DNA of 46,401 bases. It comes from Hyphomicrobiales bacterium. Its GTDB lineage: Bacteria; Pseudomonadota; Alphaproteobacteria; Rhizobiales; Rhizobiaceae. A model generated the notes under the pieces. It was not told the DNA's origin, made no database searches, and saw only the letters and a program-made list of their open reading frames with translations. Both the position numbers and the translations under genes were made by a program. Positions 14,978 through 22,753 of the stretch are shown piece by piece (the first letter of the stretch is position 1; each line of letters starts with the position of its first letter). The stretch covers positions 1-46,401 of the forward strand of contig JAPLOZ010000105.1 of assembly GCA_026400435.1 (NCBI GenBank), given 5' to 3'.

Positions 14978-17945
14978 GCATGCGTTTCCCTTCCGGGTCG
15001 TAGAAATGGTGGCTGACGATCTCGACCGGGCCGAAACGCCTGCGCAGCGGGTCGGAGACAAACGCCCGCTGACCGCGCCGGTCCTTGCCAGCCTTCACCA
15101 GCGCCAGCCCGATGTGGCGTCCGAGGGCGGGCGAATAGCATGCCGCCGTCATATGCCCGACGGAGCCGTGCGGCCTGTCGCGGTCGAGTTGCTCGACGAT
15201 ATGCGAGCCGCCATTCAAGGGCTGGTTGTCGAGCGAGACGATGCCGACGAGTTGCAGCCGGTCCGGCGCGATCAGCCCTTCGCGATCCATCATCATCGAT
15301 CCGACGAAGGGCTTCTTCTTCGACAGCATCCAGTCGAGATGGAGGTCGCGCGCCGTCGTGCGTCCATCGATCTCGGCGCCGGTGACGTGCCCTTTCTCGA
15401 TGCGCATCGTGCCCAACGCTTCCAGCCCGTAGGGCACCAGTCCGAACGGCTTGCCTGCCTCGATGAGCGCTTTCCAGACATGGGTGCCATGGCCGGCGCC
15501 GGAATAGACCTCGTAGGCAAGTTCGCCGGAGAAGGAGAGACGGCAGATCATGACTGGCGCACCGGATATTGCGCCATGGACGATGCCCATGAAGGGCAGC
15601 GTCTCGTTGTCGACCTTAGTGCCGGAAACGCAAGCCGCAAGAATCTCTCTGGAGCGCGGCCCGGCGATCGATGCGCCCGCCCACTGGTCGGTGACCGAGG
15701 TCAGATGAACCCTGAGCTCGGGCCAGATCACATCCAGCAGGAATTCCAGATGCTGCATCACCTTGCCGGCGTTGGCCGTGGTGGTCGTCATCAGGAAATC
15801 CAGCTCGCCGAGCCGCCACGTCGTGCCGTCGTCGAGCGCCAGCCCGTCCTCGCGCAGCATCAGCCCATAGCGCGCCTTGCCGACCGGCAGGGTGGAGAAG
15901 ATGTTGGTGTAGACACGGTCGAGGAAATCCGCTGCGTCCGGTCCCTGCACCATGATCTTGCCGAGCGTCGAGACATCGGCAATGCCGGCCGCCTCGCGGG
16001 TCGTCTTGGCCTCGCGCACATAGGCCTGCTCCACCGTCTCACCGGGCAGGCCGTAGATCATCGTGCGGTGCCACAGGCCGGCCGAGTACATTCTGGCGCC
16101 GTTGGCGAGGTGCCAGTCGTGCATCGGCGTCAGCCGTTCCGGCCTGATTTCGCCGTAACGCTCGGCCGCCAGCGAGCCGATCGACACCGGCGCGAAGGGC
16201 GGGCGGAAGCGTGTCGTGCCGACGTCCGGAATCTGCTTGCCGAGCGCGTTGGCCATGATGGCCAGGCCAGGCACGTTCGATGTCTTGCCCTGGTCGGTCG
16301 CCATGCCAAGCGTGGTGTAGCGCTTCAGGTGCTCGACCGACTGGAAGCCCTCGCGGTGCGCCAGCCTGACATCGTCGGCCGTCACGTCGTGCTGGAAATC
16401 GACGAAGGCTTTTCCCTTCGCCGTGACCTCGAATACAGGCGCCGGCGACATGTCGAGATCGCCGGCGGGGTCGGGGGCGGTTTCGCCAGCTTCGCCCGAA
16501 CCGGCGGCAAGTCCTTCGGCGAGCGCCGCATCAAGGGCAAACGTGCCGTTGAAGCCGCCAGCGCCAACCCAGCCCTCCGCTTCCTTCGGCGGCAGGAAAG
16601 CCTGCAGACGGTCATTCCACTCTGCCCTCGCGCCCGCCTGGCTGGCGAGGTTGATGACCGGCGACCACCCGCCTGACACCAGCAGGCAGTCGGCGTCGAT
16701 GGAGCGCGCATCGCCTGTGATCGCGCCGGTCACGACGTCGAAGCCCTGAACCTGGATGCAGTGGAGCTTCTTGCCGCCTTCGGTGCCGGTTACTGCGCGG
16801 CCCGTCAGGACTTCCGCGCCGGTGCGCACGGCGAGTTCCCGTGCTGCGGCCGACAGTTCCCCGCGCACATCGACGATCGCAACGATGCTGCAGCCGGCCT
16901 CGCGCAACGCAAGCGCCGAAGCGTACGCTCCGTCGTTGTTGGTGAAGACGGCGATCTTCTCGCCTGGCAGCACGCCAAACTCAGCTGCATAGCGCGCCGC
17001 GGCGCTGGCCAGCATGACGCCGGGGCGGTCGTTGCCCGGGAAAACCAGCGGACGCTCGAACGCGCCGGTGGCCAGCACCACCTTGCCGGCGCGGATCGTC
17101 CAGTGGCGGTGGCGGGGCTCACCCGTGCGCGGCGTCGCCTTGTGGTCGGCGACGCGTTCAAGCGCGGCGATCGTGTTGCCGTCGTAGTAGCCCCAAACGG
17201 TCGTGCGCGACAGCACCGTCACATTTGCGAGGCCGGCGAGTTCGTGCGCAGCGCCGGCCGCCCATTCGGTCGCCGGCTGCGCGTCGATCGAGCCGCCGCT
17301 CCAGTTGGCGCAGCCGCCGAGCCGCGCATCCTGTTCTGCCAGCACCACGCGCGCGCCGGTCGCCGCCGCTGCCTTCGCTGCCGCCAGGCCGGCGGGTCCG
17401 GAACCGACCACCAGTACATCGCAGTAAGCGTTCATGCGCTCATAGCGCGATGGGTCAGGCACAGTACCGGCGCGGCCAAGGCCCGCGGCGTGGCGGATGA
17501 AGTGTTCGCAGAACATCCAGAAGCGCGTGCCCTTCAGCGGCCCGAACACCGGCCCCATGAAGGTCTTGTAGTAGAAGCCAGCGCCGAGAACCTTACCGCC
17601 GAGCTGGTTGAGCGCGCCGATGTCGAATCCCAGCGACGGGAAGCGATTCTGGCTGACGACCTGCAGGCCGTCGTAAATCTCCAGCATCGTCGCCTGGATG
17701 TTCGGCTCGCGCGCTTCGCCGCGCAGCACCGTCACCAGCGCGTTCGGCTCGTCGACGCCTGCAGCGAGAACGCCGCGCGGCCGGTGATATTTGAACGATC
17801 GGCCGAACAGCGACACGCCGTTGGCAAGCATCGCGGATGCCAGCGTGTCCCCGGGATGGCCGGTAAAGTCCTGGCCGTCGAAGCTGAAACGGATCGAGCG
17901 CGAGCGGTCTATCAACCCGCCACTGCTTGCACGGCGCGGGCTCAT
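14970..17945 (-). CDS. soxA: sarcosine oxidase subunit alpha
   Basis: 991-residue alpha subunit. The N-terminal ferredoxin-like fold (FSFDGQDFTGHPGDTLASAM) lacks iron-sulfur cysteines, as in the family. A dinucleotide-binding domain follows (VLVVGSGPAGLAAAKAAA near residue 170), and a C-terminal GcvT/THF-binding half starts at about residue 610. It takes the methyl carbon of sarcosine to methylene-THF while glycine and hydrogen peroxide form. The start at 17945 overlaps the soxD stop as ATGA; the longer open frame runs through soxD and is not real. Confidence 0.93.
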   Translation of the reverse strand: MSPRRASSGGLIDRSRSIRFSFDGQDFTGHPGDTLASAMLANGVSLFGRSFKYHRPRGVLAAGVDEPNALVTVLRGEAREPNIQATMLEIYDGLQVVSQNRFPSLGFDIGALNQLGGKVLGAGFYYKTFMGPVFGPLKGTRFWMFCEHFIRHAAGLGRAGTVPDPSRYERMNAYCDVLVVGSGPAGLAAAKAAAATGARVVLAEQDARLGGCANWSGGSIDAQPATEWAAGAAHELAGLANVTVLSRTTVWGYYDGNTIAALERVADHKATPRTGEPRHRHWTIRAGKVVLATGAFERPLVFPGNDRPGVMLASAAARYAAEFGVLPGEKIAVFTNNDGAYASALALREAGCSIVAIVDVRGELSAAARELAVRTGAEVLTGRAVTGTEGGKKLHCIQVQGFDVVTGAITGDARSIDADCLLVSGGWSPVINLASQAGARAEWNDRLQAFLPPKEAEGWVGAGGFNGTFALDAALAEGLAAGSGEAGETAPDPAGDLDMSPAPVFEVTAKGKAFVDFQHDVTADDVRLAHREGFQSVEHLKRYTTLGMATDQGKTSNVPGLAIMANALGKQIPDVGTTRFRPPFAPVSIGSLAAERYGEIRPERLTPMHDWHLANGARMYSAGLWHRTMIYGLPGETVEQAYVREAKTTREAAGIADVSTLGKIMVQGPDAADFLDRVYTNIFSTLPVGKARYGLMLREDGLALDDGTTWRLGELDFLMTTTTANAGKVMQHLEFLLDVIWPELRVHLTSVTDQWAGASIAGPRSREILAACVSGTKVDNETLPFMGIVHGAISGAPVMICRLSFSGELAYEVYSGAGHGTHVWKALIEAGKPFGLVPYGLEALGTMRIEKGHVTGAEIDGRTTARDLHLDWMLSKKKPFVGSMMMDREGLIAPDRLQLVGIVSLDNQPLNGGSHIVEQLDRDRPHGSVGHMTAACYSPALGRHIGLALVKAGKDRRGQRAFVSDPLRRRFGPVEIVSHHFYDPEGKRMHG

Positions 17946-18238
17946 GCAGGCGTCTCCGCCTTGCGCCGCCGGCGCGGCACGGTGGCGTGGCGGGCCATCG
18001 AAACGCTTGAAATCTTGTGCGTCAGCGTGTTGCGCACCAGCCGCAGATGCGCGCGGCAGCCGCCTGAATGCTGCCATATCTCCTCGTGTTCGCCGGCGGT
18101 GTTCACCCGGTCGTACACATAGGCGTTCCATGCTGCCTGATCGGTCGAGGCGGGGTCGGGGCGGGTGCGCCCGTCTTCGCCCTGATAGACGAACTCGGAG
18201 GAGTCTCGCGGACCGCAGTAAGGGCAGGTGATGATCAT
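17942..18238 (-). CDS. soxD: sarcosine oxidase subunit delta
   Basis: 98-residue small subunit beginning MIITCPYCGPRDSSEFVYQG. The CPYCG pair and a later GGC near residue 60 match the zinc site of SoxD. The basic C-terminus (RRRRKAETPA) is usual for the family. It starts 12 bases after the soxB stop and overlaps the soxA start (ATGA). It caps the alpha/beta core structurally. Confidence 0.92.
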   Translation of the reverse strand: MIITCPYCGPRDSSEFVYQGEDGRTRPDPASTDQAAWNAYVYDRVNTAGEHEEIWQHSGGCRAHLRLVRNTLTHKISSVSMARHATVPRRRRKAETPA

Positions 18239-18250
18239 GTTTGCTACCGC

Positions 18251-19510
18251 CTAATGCAGGTTGGGCGTAGCGCCCTGACCCTTGTCGTCAATCACCATGC
18301 CGCGGTGGAACCGATCGAGCGTGAAAGGAGCGTTGAGCGGATGCGGCTCGTCCCTGGCTATCGTATGCGCGAAGCACCAGCCGGACGCCGGCGTCGCCTT
18401 GAAGCCGCCGTAGCACCAGCCGCAGTTGAGATACATGCCCGGCAGCGGCCCGGTCGTTATGATGGGCGAGCCGTCCATCGACATGTCGCAGATGCCGCCC
18501 CAGGAGCGCAGCACCCGCACGCTGGCGAGCCCCGGGAACATCGCCAGCATCTCGGCGTGCACTTCCTCGACCAGCGGAAGGCTGCCGCGCTGCGCATAGC
18601 TGTTGTAGCCGTCAAGCGCGCCGCCGTAGATCAGCCCGCCCTTGTCGGACTGCGCCACGTAGAAGTGGCCCATCCCGAAGGTGATGACGGTGTCGAGGAC
18701 TGGCTTCAGCGATTCCGACACGAATGCCTGCAGCACCTGGCTCTCGATCGGCAGGCGCTCTATGCCGGCAAGCTGCATGACACGGCTGGTGCTGCCGGCG
18801 ACCGCGACAGCCACCTTGGGCGCCCGGATCTCGCCGCGGGTGGTCGAAATGCCGGTCACGCGGTCGCCGTCGCGCAGGAAGCCGGTAACTTCGCAGTTCT
18901 CGATGATGTCGACGCCGCGCCGGTCCGCGCCGCGCGCGTAGCCCCAGGCGACCGCGTCGTGCCTGGCCGTGCCGGCGCTTCGCTGCATCAGCCCGCCAAC
19001 AACAGGGAAGCGCTGCGAGCCGGACAGGTCCAGCCCGCGCACTTCGCGCGCAATCTGGGTGGGCGTCATCAGTTCGGCGTCGATGCCTTCGTGGCGCAGA
19101 GCGTTGCCGCGCCGCGCGTAGTCGTCGAACTGCGCCGGCGTATGGGCAAGGTTCAGGCAGCCGCGCTGCGAAAACATCACGTTATAGTTGAGGTCGTGGG
19201 AGAGGTTTTCCCACAGGTCCATCGAATGCTCATAGAAGCGATGGTTCTCGGGCAAAAGGTAGTTGGAGCGCACGGCCGTGGTGTTGCGTCCGACATTGCC
19301 CGAGCCGAGATAGCCTTTCTCGATCACCGCCACGTTGGTGATGCCATGCTCCTTGGCGAGGTAGTAGGCGGTGGCAAGTCCGTGTCCGCCGCCCCCTATG
19401 ATGACGACGTCGTAGGAGGGCTTGGGGTCGGGCTTGCGCCACGCGGGTTTCCAGTCGCGGTTGCCCGTGAGCGCGTTCCTGAGCAGCATGTAGGCAGAAT
19501 ATTCGCGCAT
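18251..19510 (-). CDS. soxB: sarcosine oxidase subunit beta
   Basis: 419-residue flavoprotein subunit. The Rossmann motif VVIIGGGGHGLATAYYLAKEHG is near residue 35. GRNTTAVRSNYL follows, and then ARHDAVAWGYARGAD, whose His matches the covalent FMN-linking His of heterotetrameric sarcosine oxidases. SWGGICDMSMDGSPII and GWCYGGFKATPASGW shape the sarcosine site. It catalyses oxidation of sarcosine to its imine. The N-terminus MREYSAYMLLRNAL matches the family start. First gene of soxBDAG; a promoter candidate lies at 19541-19569. No glyA, purU or folD is attached to this operon. Confidence 0.92.
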   Translation of the reverse strand: MREYSAYMLLRNALTGNRDWKPAWRKPDPKPSYDVVIIGGGGHGLATAYYLAKEHGITNVAVIEKGYLGSGNVGRNTTAVRSNYLLPENHRFYEHSMDLWENLSHDLNYNVMFSQRGCLNLAHTPAQFDDYARRGNALRHEGIDAELMTPTQIAREVRGLDLSGSQRFPVVGGLMQRSAGTARHDAVAWGYARGADRRGVDIIENCEVTGFLRDGDRVTGISTTRGEIRAPKVAVAVAGSTSRVMQLAGIERLPIESQVLQAFVSESLKPVLDTVITFGMGHFYVAQSDKGGLIYGGALDGYNSYAQRGSLPLVEEVHAEMLAMFPGLASVRVLRSWGGICDMSMDGSPIITTGPLPGMYLNCGWCYGGFKATPASGWCFAHTIARDEPHPLNAPFTLDRFHRGMVIDDKGQGATPNLH

Positions 19511-19540
19511 GAAACCATGGTCCGTTATGCGAGGCGCAGA

Positions 19541-19569
19541 CTATAGCCCCGCATTTTGCGCTAAAGCCA
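19541..19569 (-). promoter_or_regulatory. putative soxB promoter
   Basis: On the minus strand, TGGCTT and CTATAG are separated by 17 bases and lie 31 bases upstream of the soxB ATG. The 11 bases starting at the -10 (CTATAGTCTGC) are identical to those in front of the FAD-GcvT gene at 22754. The -35 is weak, which would suit activator control. Confidence 0.4.
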
Positions 19570-19695
19570 GGATTGCGCCATGGCCTTTCGCATGGCCGAC
19601 CCTCGCGGATCAAGGCGGCTTGCCCGTGTCGATCGCGGCCTTTATCAAGGGCTGCGCAGGGAGGCTGTCCGATCGCTCCGCGAGTCGCCGTTATC

Positions 19696-22176
19696 ATGCC
19701 GTTTTTCCGCCTTTGGCGCGCGATAGCGCTGTCGTTTCTCGTCGTCGCGGTTTTCGCGACCGGCGCACCCGCGCAGGGCGTTGGCGACAGCGAAAATGCG
19801 CAGATCGGCCTGCAGCGCGCCGCGCTCCAGAAATATTCGGCACAGGCCGATGATCTGGAGAGCCAGATCGACGCCGCCAGTGAGCAGGACGGCAGGCTCG
19901 TCGAGATCAGGCTTAAGCTTGAGGCGCTCGCCCGCGACCTGCTGGCCAGCTCGGTGGCGTTCCGGCCACGCCTTTCGGAGATCAACGCGCGGCTGGAGCA
20001 GCTTGGGCCGGCGCCTGCGGATAACAAGCCCGAACCCGACATAGTCGCGAGCGAGCGTGCCGGGCTTGTCGCCGAAAAGGCGGAGATCAACGCGGTGCTC
20101 GGCGTCGCCGAATCCCTGTCAATCCGCGTCAACGGGGTGGTCGAGAAGATCGGCCTGATGCGCAGCGCGCTGTTCCGCAACGTATTGACCAAACGCTATT
20201 CGCTGACAGAGGCGTTCGACAGCGAACTTCTGGATGACGTCCACCACGAATATACCAGCTTTTACAAGGCAGTCTCGTCCTGGCTGAATTTCGTCGTCAA
20301 GTTCAAGTTTCAGTCCGTGCTTGCGGCGGCGTTCATGGCGCTGGCGGCCGCGGCCGTTCTGCTGTTTGGCGGGCGGCGTGCTTTTCATCGCGTCTTCAAC
20401 ACCGACGCGAGCATCGAGGAACCCTCTTATCTCAGCCGGCTTTCGGTGGCCTTCTGGTCGACCCTGCTGCCGACACTGGCTGTCGGCGTCTTCCTGACCG
20501 CCACGTTATTCTTCTTCAATTATTTCAACGTCCTGCGCGGTGACATCGGCGTCTATCTGACGTCGCTTTTTTCGGTCGTAGGTATCGTGTTCGGCGTGAA
20601 CAGGCTGGCGAACGCGGTCTTGGCGCCCGGTCTGCCAAACTGGCGCCTGATCTCCATCGAGTCGCGAACCGCGCGCAGACTTGTCGCATTGACGACGTCC
20701 ATGGCCGTGGTGATAGGCGCAAACAGCCTTCTGACGGTCATCAACGACACCATGGGCTCGCCGCTGTCGCTGACGATAGCGAGAAGCTTCCTCGCAGCCT
20801 TCATTGTTGGCCTGCTGCTGATCCTGATCGGTCTCCTGCGCGATGACGCGGGGCTCTGGCGGCCGTGGCGCGCATGGCTGCGCTATACCGCGATCGGCTT
20901 TGGCTGTTTCATCATCCTGTCGGCTCTGCTCGGCTACATTGGCCTGGCAACCTTCGCTTCGATGCAGGTGGTCGTAACCGGCACCGCCCTTATCACCGCC
21001 TATATCGGCTTCCTGTCGTCGCGCGCCATCGGCGCAGAGGGCGGGTTCGCGGAAACGTCCGTGGGCCGCTGGCTCACGGCAAAATCCGGCACCGAGGCGA
21101 CGACGCTCGATCAGTTCGGGCTGATCGTCAGCCTGGCCATCAACCTGATGATCGTGTTGGTCTTCCTGCCGCTCGTTCTTCTGATGTGGGGCTTCCAGCC
21201 CGGCGACATCCAGGCCTGGGCCTATCGGGTGGGTGCGGGCTTCAGCATAGGCTCGTTCAGATTCTCGCCGATCGGTATCCTCACCGGCATCGTCGTTTTC
21301 ATCATCGGCTATTTCGTCACGCGCTGGTTTCAGGCGTGGCTGGACGGGTCGGTCATGGCGCGCGGGCGGCTCGATACCGGCGTCCGCAACTCGATACGGA
21401 CCGTAGTCGGCTATCTCGGCATGGCGCTCGCCGGACTGATTGCGATTTCATCGGCGGGCATCGACCTTTCGAGCTTTGCGCTGGTTGCCGGCGGCCTGTC
21501 GCTCGGCATCGGTTTCGGCCTCCAGAATGTCGTTTCGAACTTCGTTTCGGGTCTCATCCTGCTCGCCGAGCGTCCGTTCAAGGCGGGCGACTGGATCGTC
21601 GCCGGCAATGTCTCGGGTACGGTCAAGAAGATCAGCGTGCGGGCCACCGAGATCGAGACGTTCCAGCGCCAGAGCGTGATTCTTCCCAACTCGGAACTGA
21701 TCAACTCCGCCGTCGGCAACTGGACCCACCGCAACAAGCTCGGACGCGTCGAGATACCCATTGGCGTGGCCTACGGCTCGGACGCCAGGAATGTCCATGC
21801 CATCCTGCTGGAGATCGCCCGCAGCCACCCGCTCGTGCTCAAGAACCCCGAACCGTACGTGCTTTTCGCCGCCTTCGGCGCGTCATCGCTCGAGTTCGAA
21901 GTCAGGGTATTCCTGGGCGACATCAACAACAGCATTATCGTGCAGAACGATCTGAGGTTCGCGATCCTCGATCGCTTTCAGGCCGAAGGCATCGACATAC
22001 CGTTCCCGCAAAACTTGGTCAGCCTACACTCGGAACCGCCCCTGGTGCACTGGCCGACGGACGACGAGAAGGACGAGGCGGGCCTTATCGAGAAAAAGGC
22101 CCGGCAGGAGAGGGCGCTGGCCGAGCAGCAGGCCGCCAGGACCAAGCGTCGCCGGCGTCGCCCGGATCCGGGCTGA
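19696..22176 (+). CDS. mechanosensitive ion channel, MscS family with DUF3772 N-terminus
   Basis: 826-residue MscK/MscM-like channel. A signal peptide (SFLVVAVFATGAPAQG) is followed by a periplasmic, coiled-coil-rich DUF3772 part (residues 30-190, with repeated Leu/Glu heptads), then about ten membrane segments. The MscS core shows the pore helix and beta domain GLSLGIGFGLQNVVSNFVSG, FKAGDWIVAGNVSGTVKKI and LPNSELINSAVGNWTHRN. A charged tail ends in RRRRRPDPG. It would release solutes on hypoosmotic shock. A link to betaine metabolism (osmolyte turnover) is plausible but only positional. Divergent from soxB. Confidence 0.88.
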   Translation: MPFFRLWRAIALSFLVVAVFATGAPAQGVGDSENAQIGLQRAALQKYSAQADDLESQIDAASEQDGRLVEIRLKLEALARDLLASSVAFRPRLSEINARLEQLGPAPADNKPEPDIVASERAGLVAEKAEINAVLGVAESLSIRVNGVVEKIGLMRSALFRNVLTKRYSLTEAFDSELLDDVHHEYTSFYKAVSSWLNFVVKFKFQSVLAAAFMALAAAAVLLFGGRRAFHRVFNTDASIEEPSYLSRLSVAFWSTLLPTLAVGVFLTATLFFFNYFNVLRGDIGVYLTSLFSVVGIVFGVNRLANAVLAPGLPNWRLISIESRTARRLVALTTSMAVVIGANSLLTVINDTMGSPLSLTIARSFLAAFIVGLLLILIGLLRDDAGLWRPWRAWLRYTAIGFGCFIILSALLGYIGLATFASMQVVVTGTALITAYIGFLSSRAIGAEGGFAETSVGRWLTAKSGTEATTLDQFGLIVSLAINLMIVLVFLPLVLLMWGFQPGDIQAWAYRVGAGFSIGSFRFSPIGILTGIVVFIIGYFVTRWFQAWLDGSVMARGRLDTGVRNSIRTVVGYLGMALAGLIAISSAGIDLSSFALVAGGLSLGIGFGLQNVVSNFVSGLILLAERPFKAGDWIVAGNVSGTVKKISVRATEIETFQRQSVILPNSELINSAVGNWTHRNKLGRVEIPIGVAYGSDARNVHAILLEIARSHPLVLKNPEPYVLFAAFGASSLEFEVRVFLGDINNSIIVQNDLRFAILDRFQAEGIDIPFPQNLVSLHSEPPLVHWPTDDEKDEAGLIEKKARQERALAEQQAARTKRRRRRPDPG

Positions 22177-22220
22177 GCGCGGCAAGCGCATGCCAATTGC
22201 GGCATGAACGTGGCATTCAG

Positions 22221-22248
22221 TTGCCGTTCAGACAGGTTCTCCTATAAG
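22221..22248 (+). promoter_or_regulatory. putative promoter for the small secreted protein gene
   Basis: TTGCCG (22221-22226) and TATAAG (22243-22248) are 16 bases apart and about 58 bases upstream of the ATG at 22307. With the terminator at 22591 this makes a self-contained monocistronic unit. Confidence 0.4.
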
Positions 22249-22306
22249 GTTCGTGAAAAAGGGCTGAAGCCCTGAAACAGAGGCGGTGGGATCCACCGAA
22301 ACCCGC

Positions 22307-22570
22307 ATGTTGAAGACCATCGTAGCCATTGTTGCCCTGCTCGCGGCAGGCGTGTCGGCCGAGGCGGCAAGCGCAGTCAATCTGGACGGCGAGCAGAGGA
22401 CGCTGATTGTGACCGAGGGCGGCAACAAGTCGGAACTCGCGATCGGCGGCGGCGAGACGGTCGACTTCTGCTCGACCGGTTGTTTTGTCACCATGCCGAA
22501 TGGCGATATTGAAGCGCTGACCGGCAATGAGACGGTCGAGATTTCGGGCGGCGTCGCCCGCATCAAGTAG
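22307..22570 (+). CDS. small secreted hypothetical protein
   Basis: 87-residue protein with a clean signal peptide (MLKTIVAIVALLAAGVSAEA, cleavage near ASA). The mature part has about 60 residues, with two cysteines in DFCSTGCFV that could form a tight disulfide or bind a metal. The rest is short beta-like segments (TLIVTEGGNK, SELAIGGGETV, ETVEISGGVARIK). I do not recognise a function. A promoter upstream and a strong terminator 21 bases after the stop support a real gene. Confidence 0.65.
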   Translation: MLKTIVAIVALLAAGVSAEAASAVNLDGEQRTLIVTEGGNKSELAIGGGETVDFCSTGCFVTMPNGDIEALTGNETVEISGGVARIK

Positions 22571-22590
22571 CATCCCGCATCTGGTAGTGA

Positions 22591-22616
22591 AGGCCGGGCC
22601 GTCGCCCGGCCTTTTT
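22591..22616 (+). terminator. rho-independent terminator
   Basis: AGGCCGGGC (22591-22599), loop CGTC, GCCCGGCCT (22604-22612), then a run of Ts to 22616. A perfect 9-bp stem with a U-tract, 21 bases past the small secreted protein gene. Confidence 0.85.
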
Positions 22617-22691
22617 CATGCGCGCAGGCCGCCGCCCGGGGTTGCCGGCGCAAGGTGGTCGCGGGCCCTTCCGGCGATGTCGCAAACAGGC

Positions 22692-22725
22692 TTCGACCGC
22701 CAAGCTGCGCCGCCCTATAGTCTGC
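22692..22725 (+). promoter_or_regulatory. putative promoter of the third FAD-GcvT gene
   Basis: TTCGAC (22692-22697), 17-base spacer, CTATAG (22715-22720), matching the rhizobial housekeeping pattern CTTGAC-N17-CTATAT reasonably well. CTATAGTCTGC is shared exactly with the soxB upstream region. The ATG at 22754 follows 28 bases later. Confidence 0.5.
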
Positions 22726-22753
22726 CCGCAAAATACGGTCGGAGCAGTGGACA

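Noticed and set aside
22155..22210. GCCCGGATCCGGGC palindrome at the end of the MscS gene and CATGCC/GGCATG just after.
   Set aside because: No U-tract follows; the first lies inside the coding region. Not called as a terminator.
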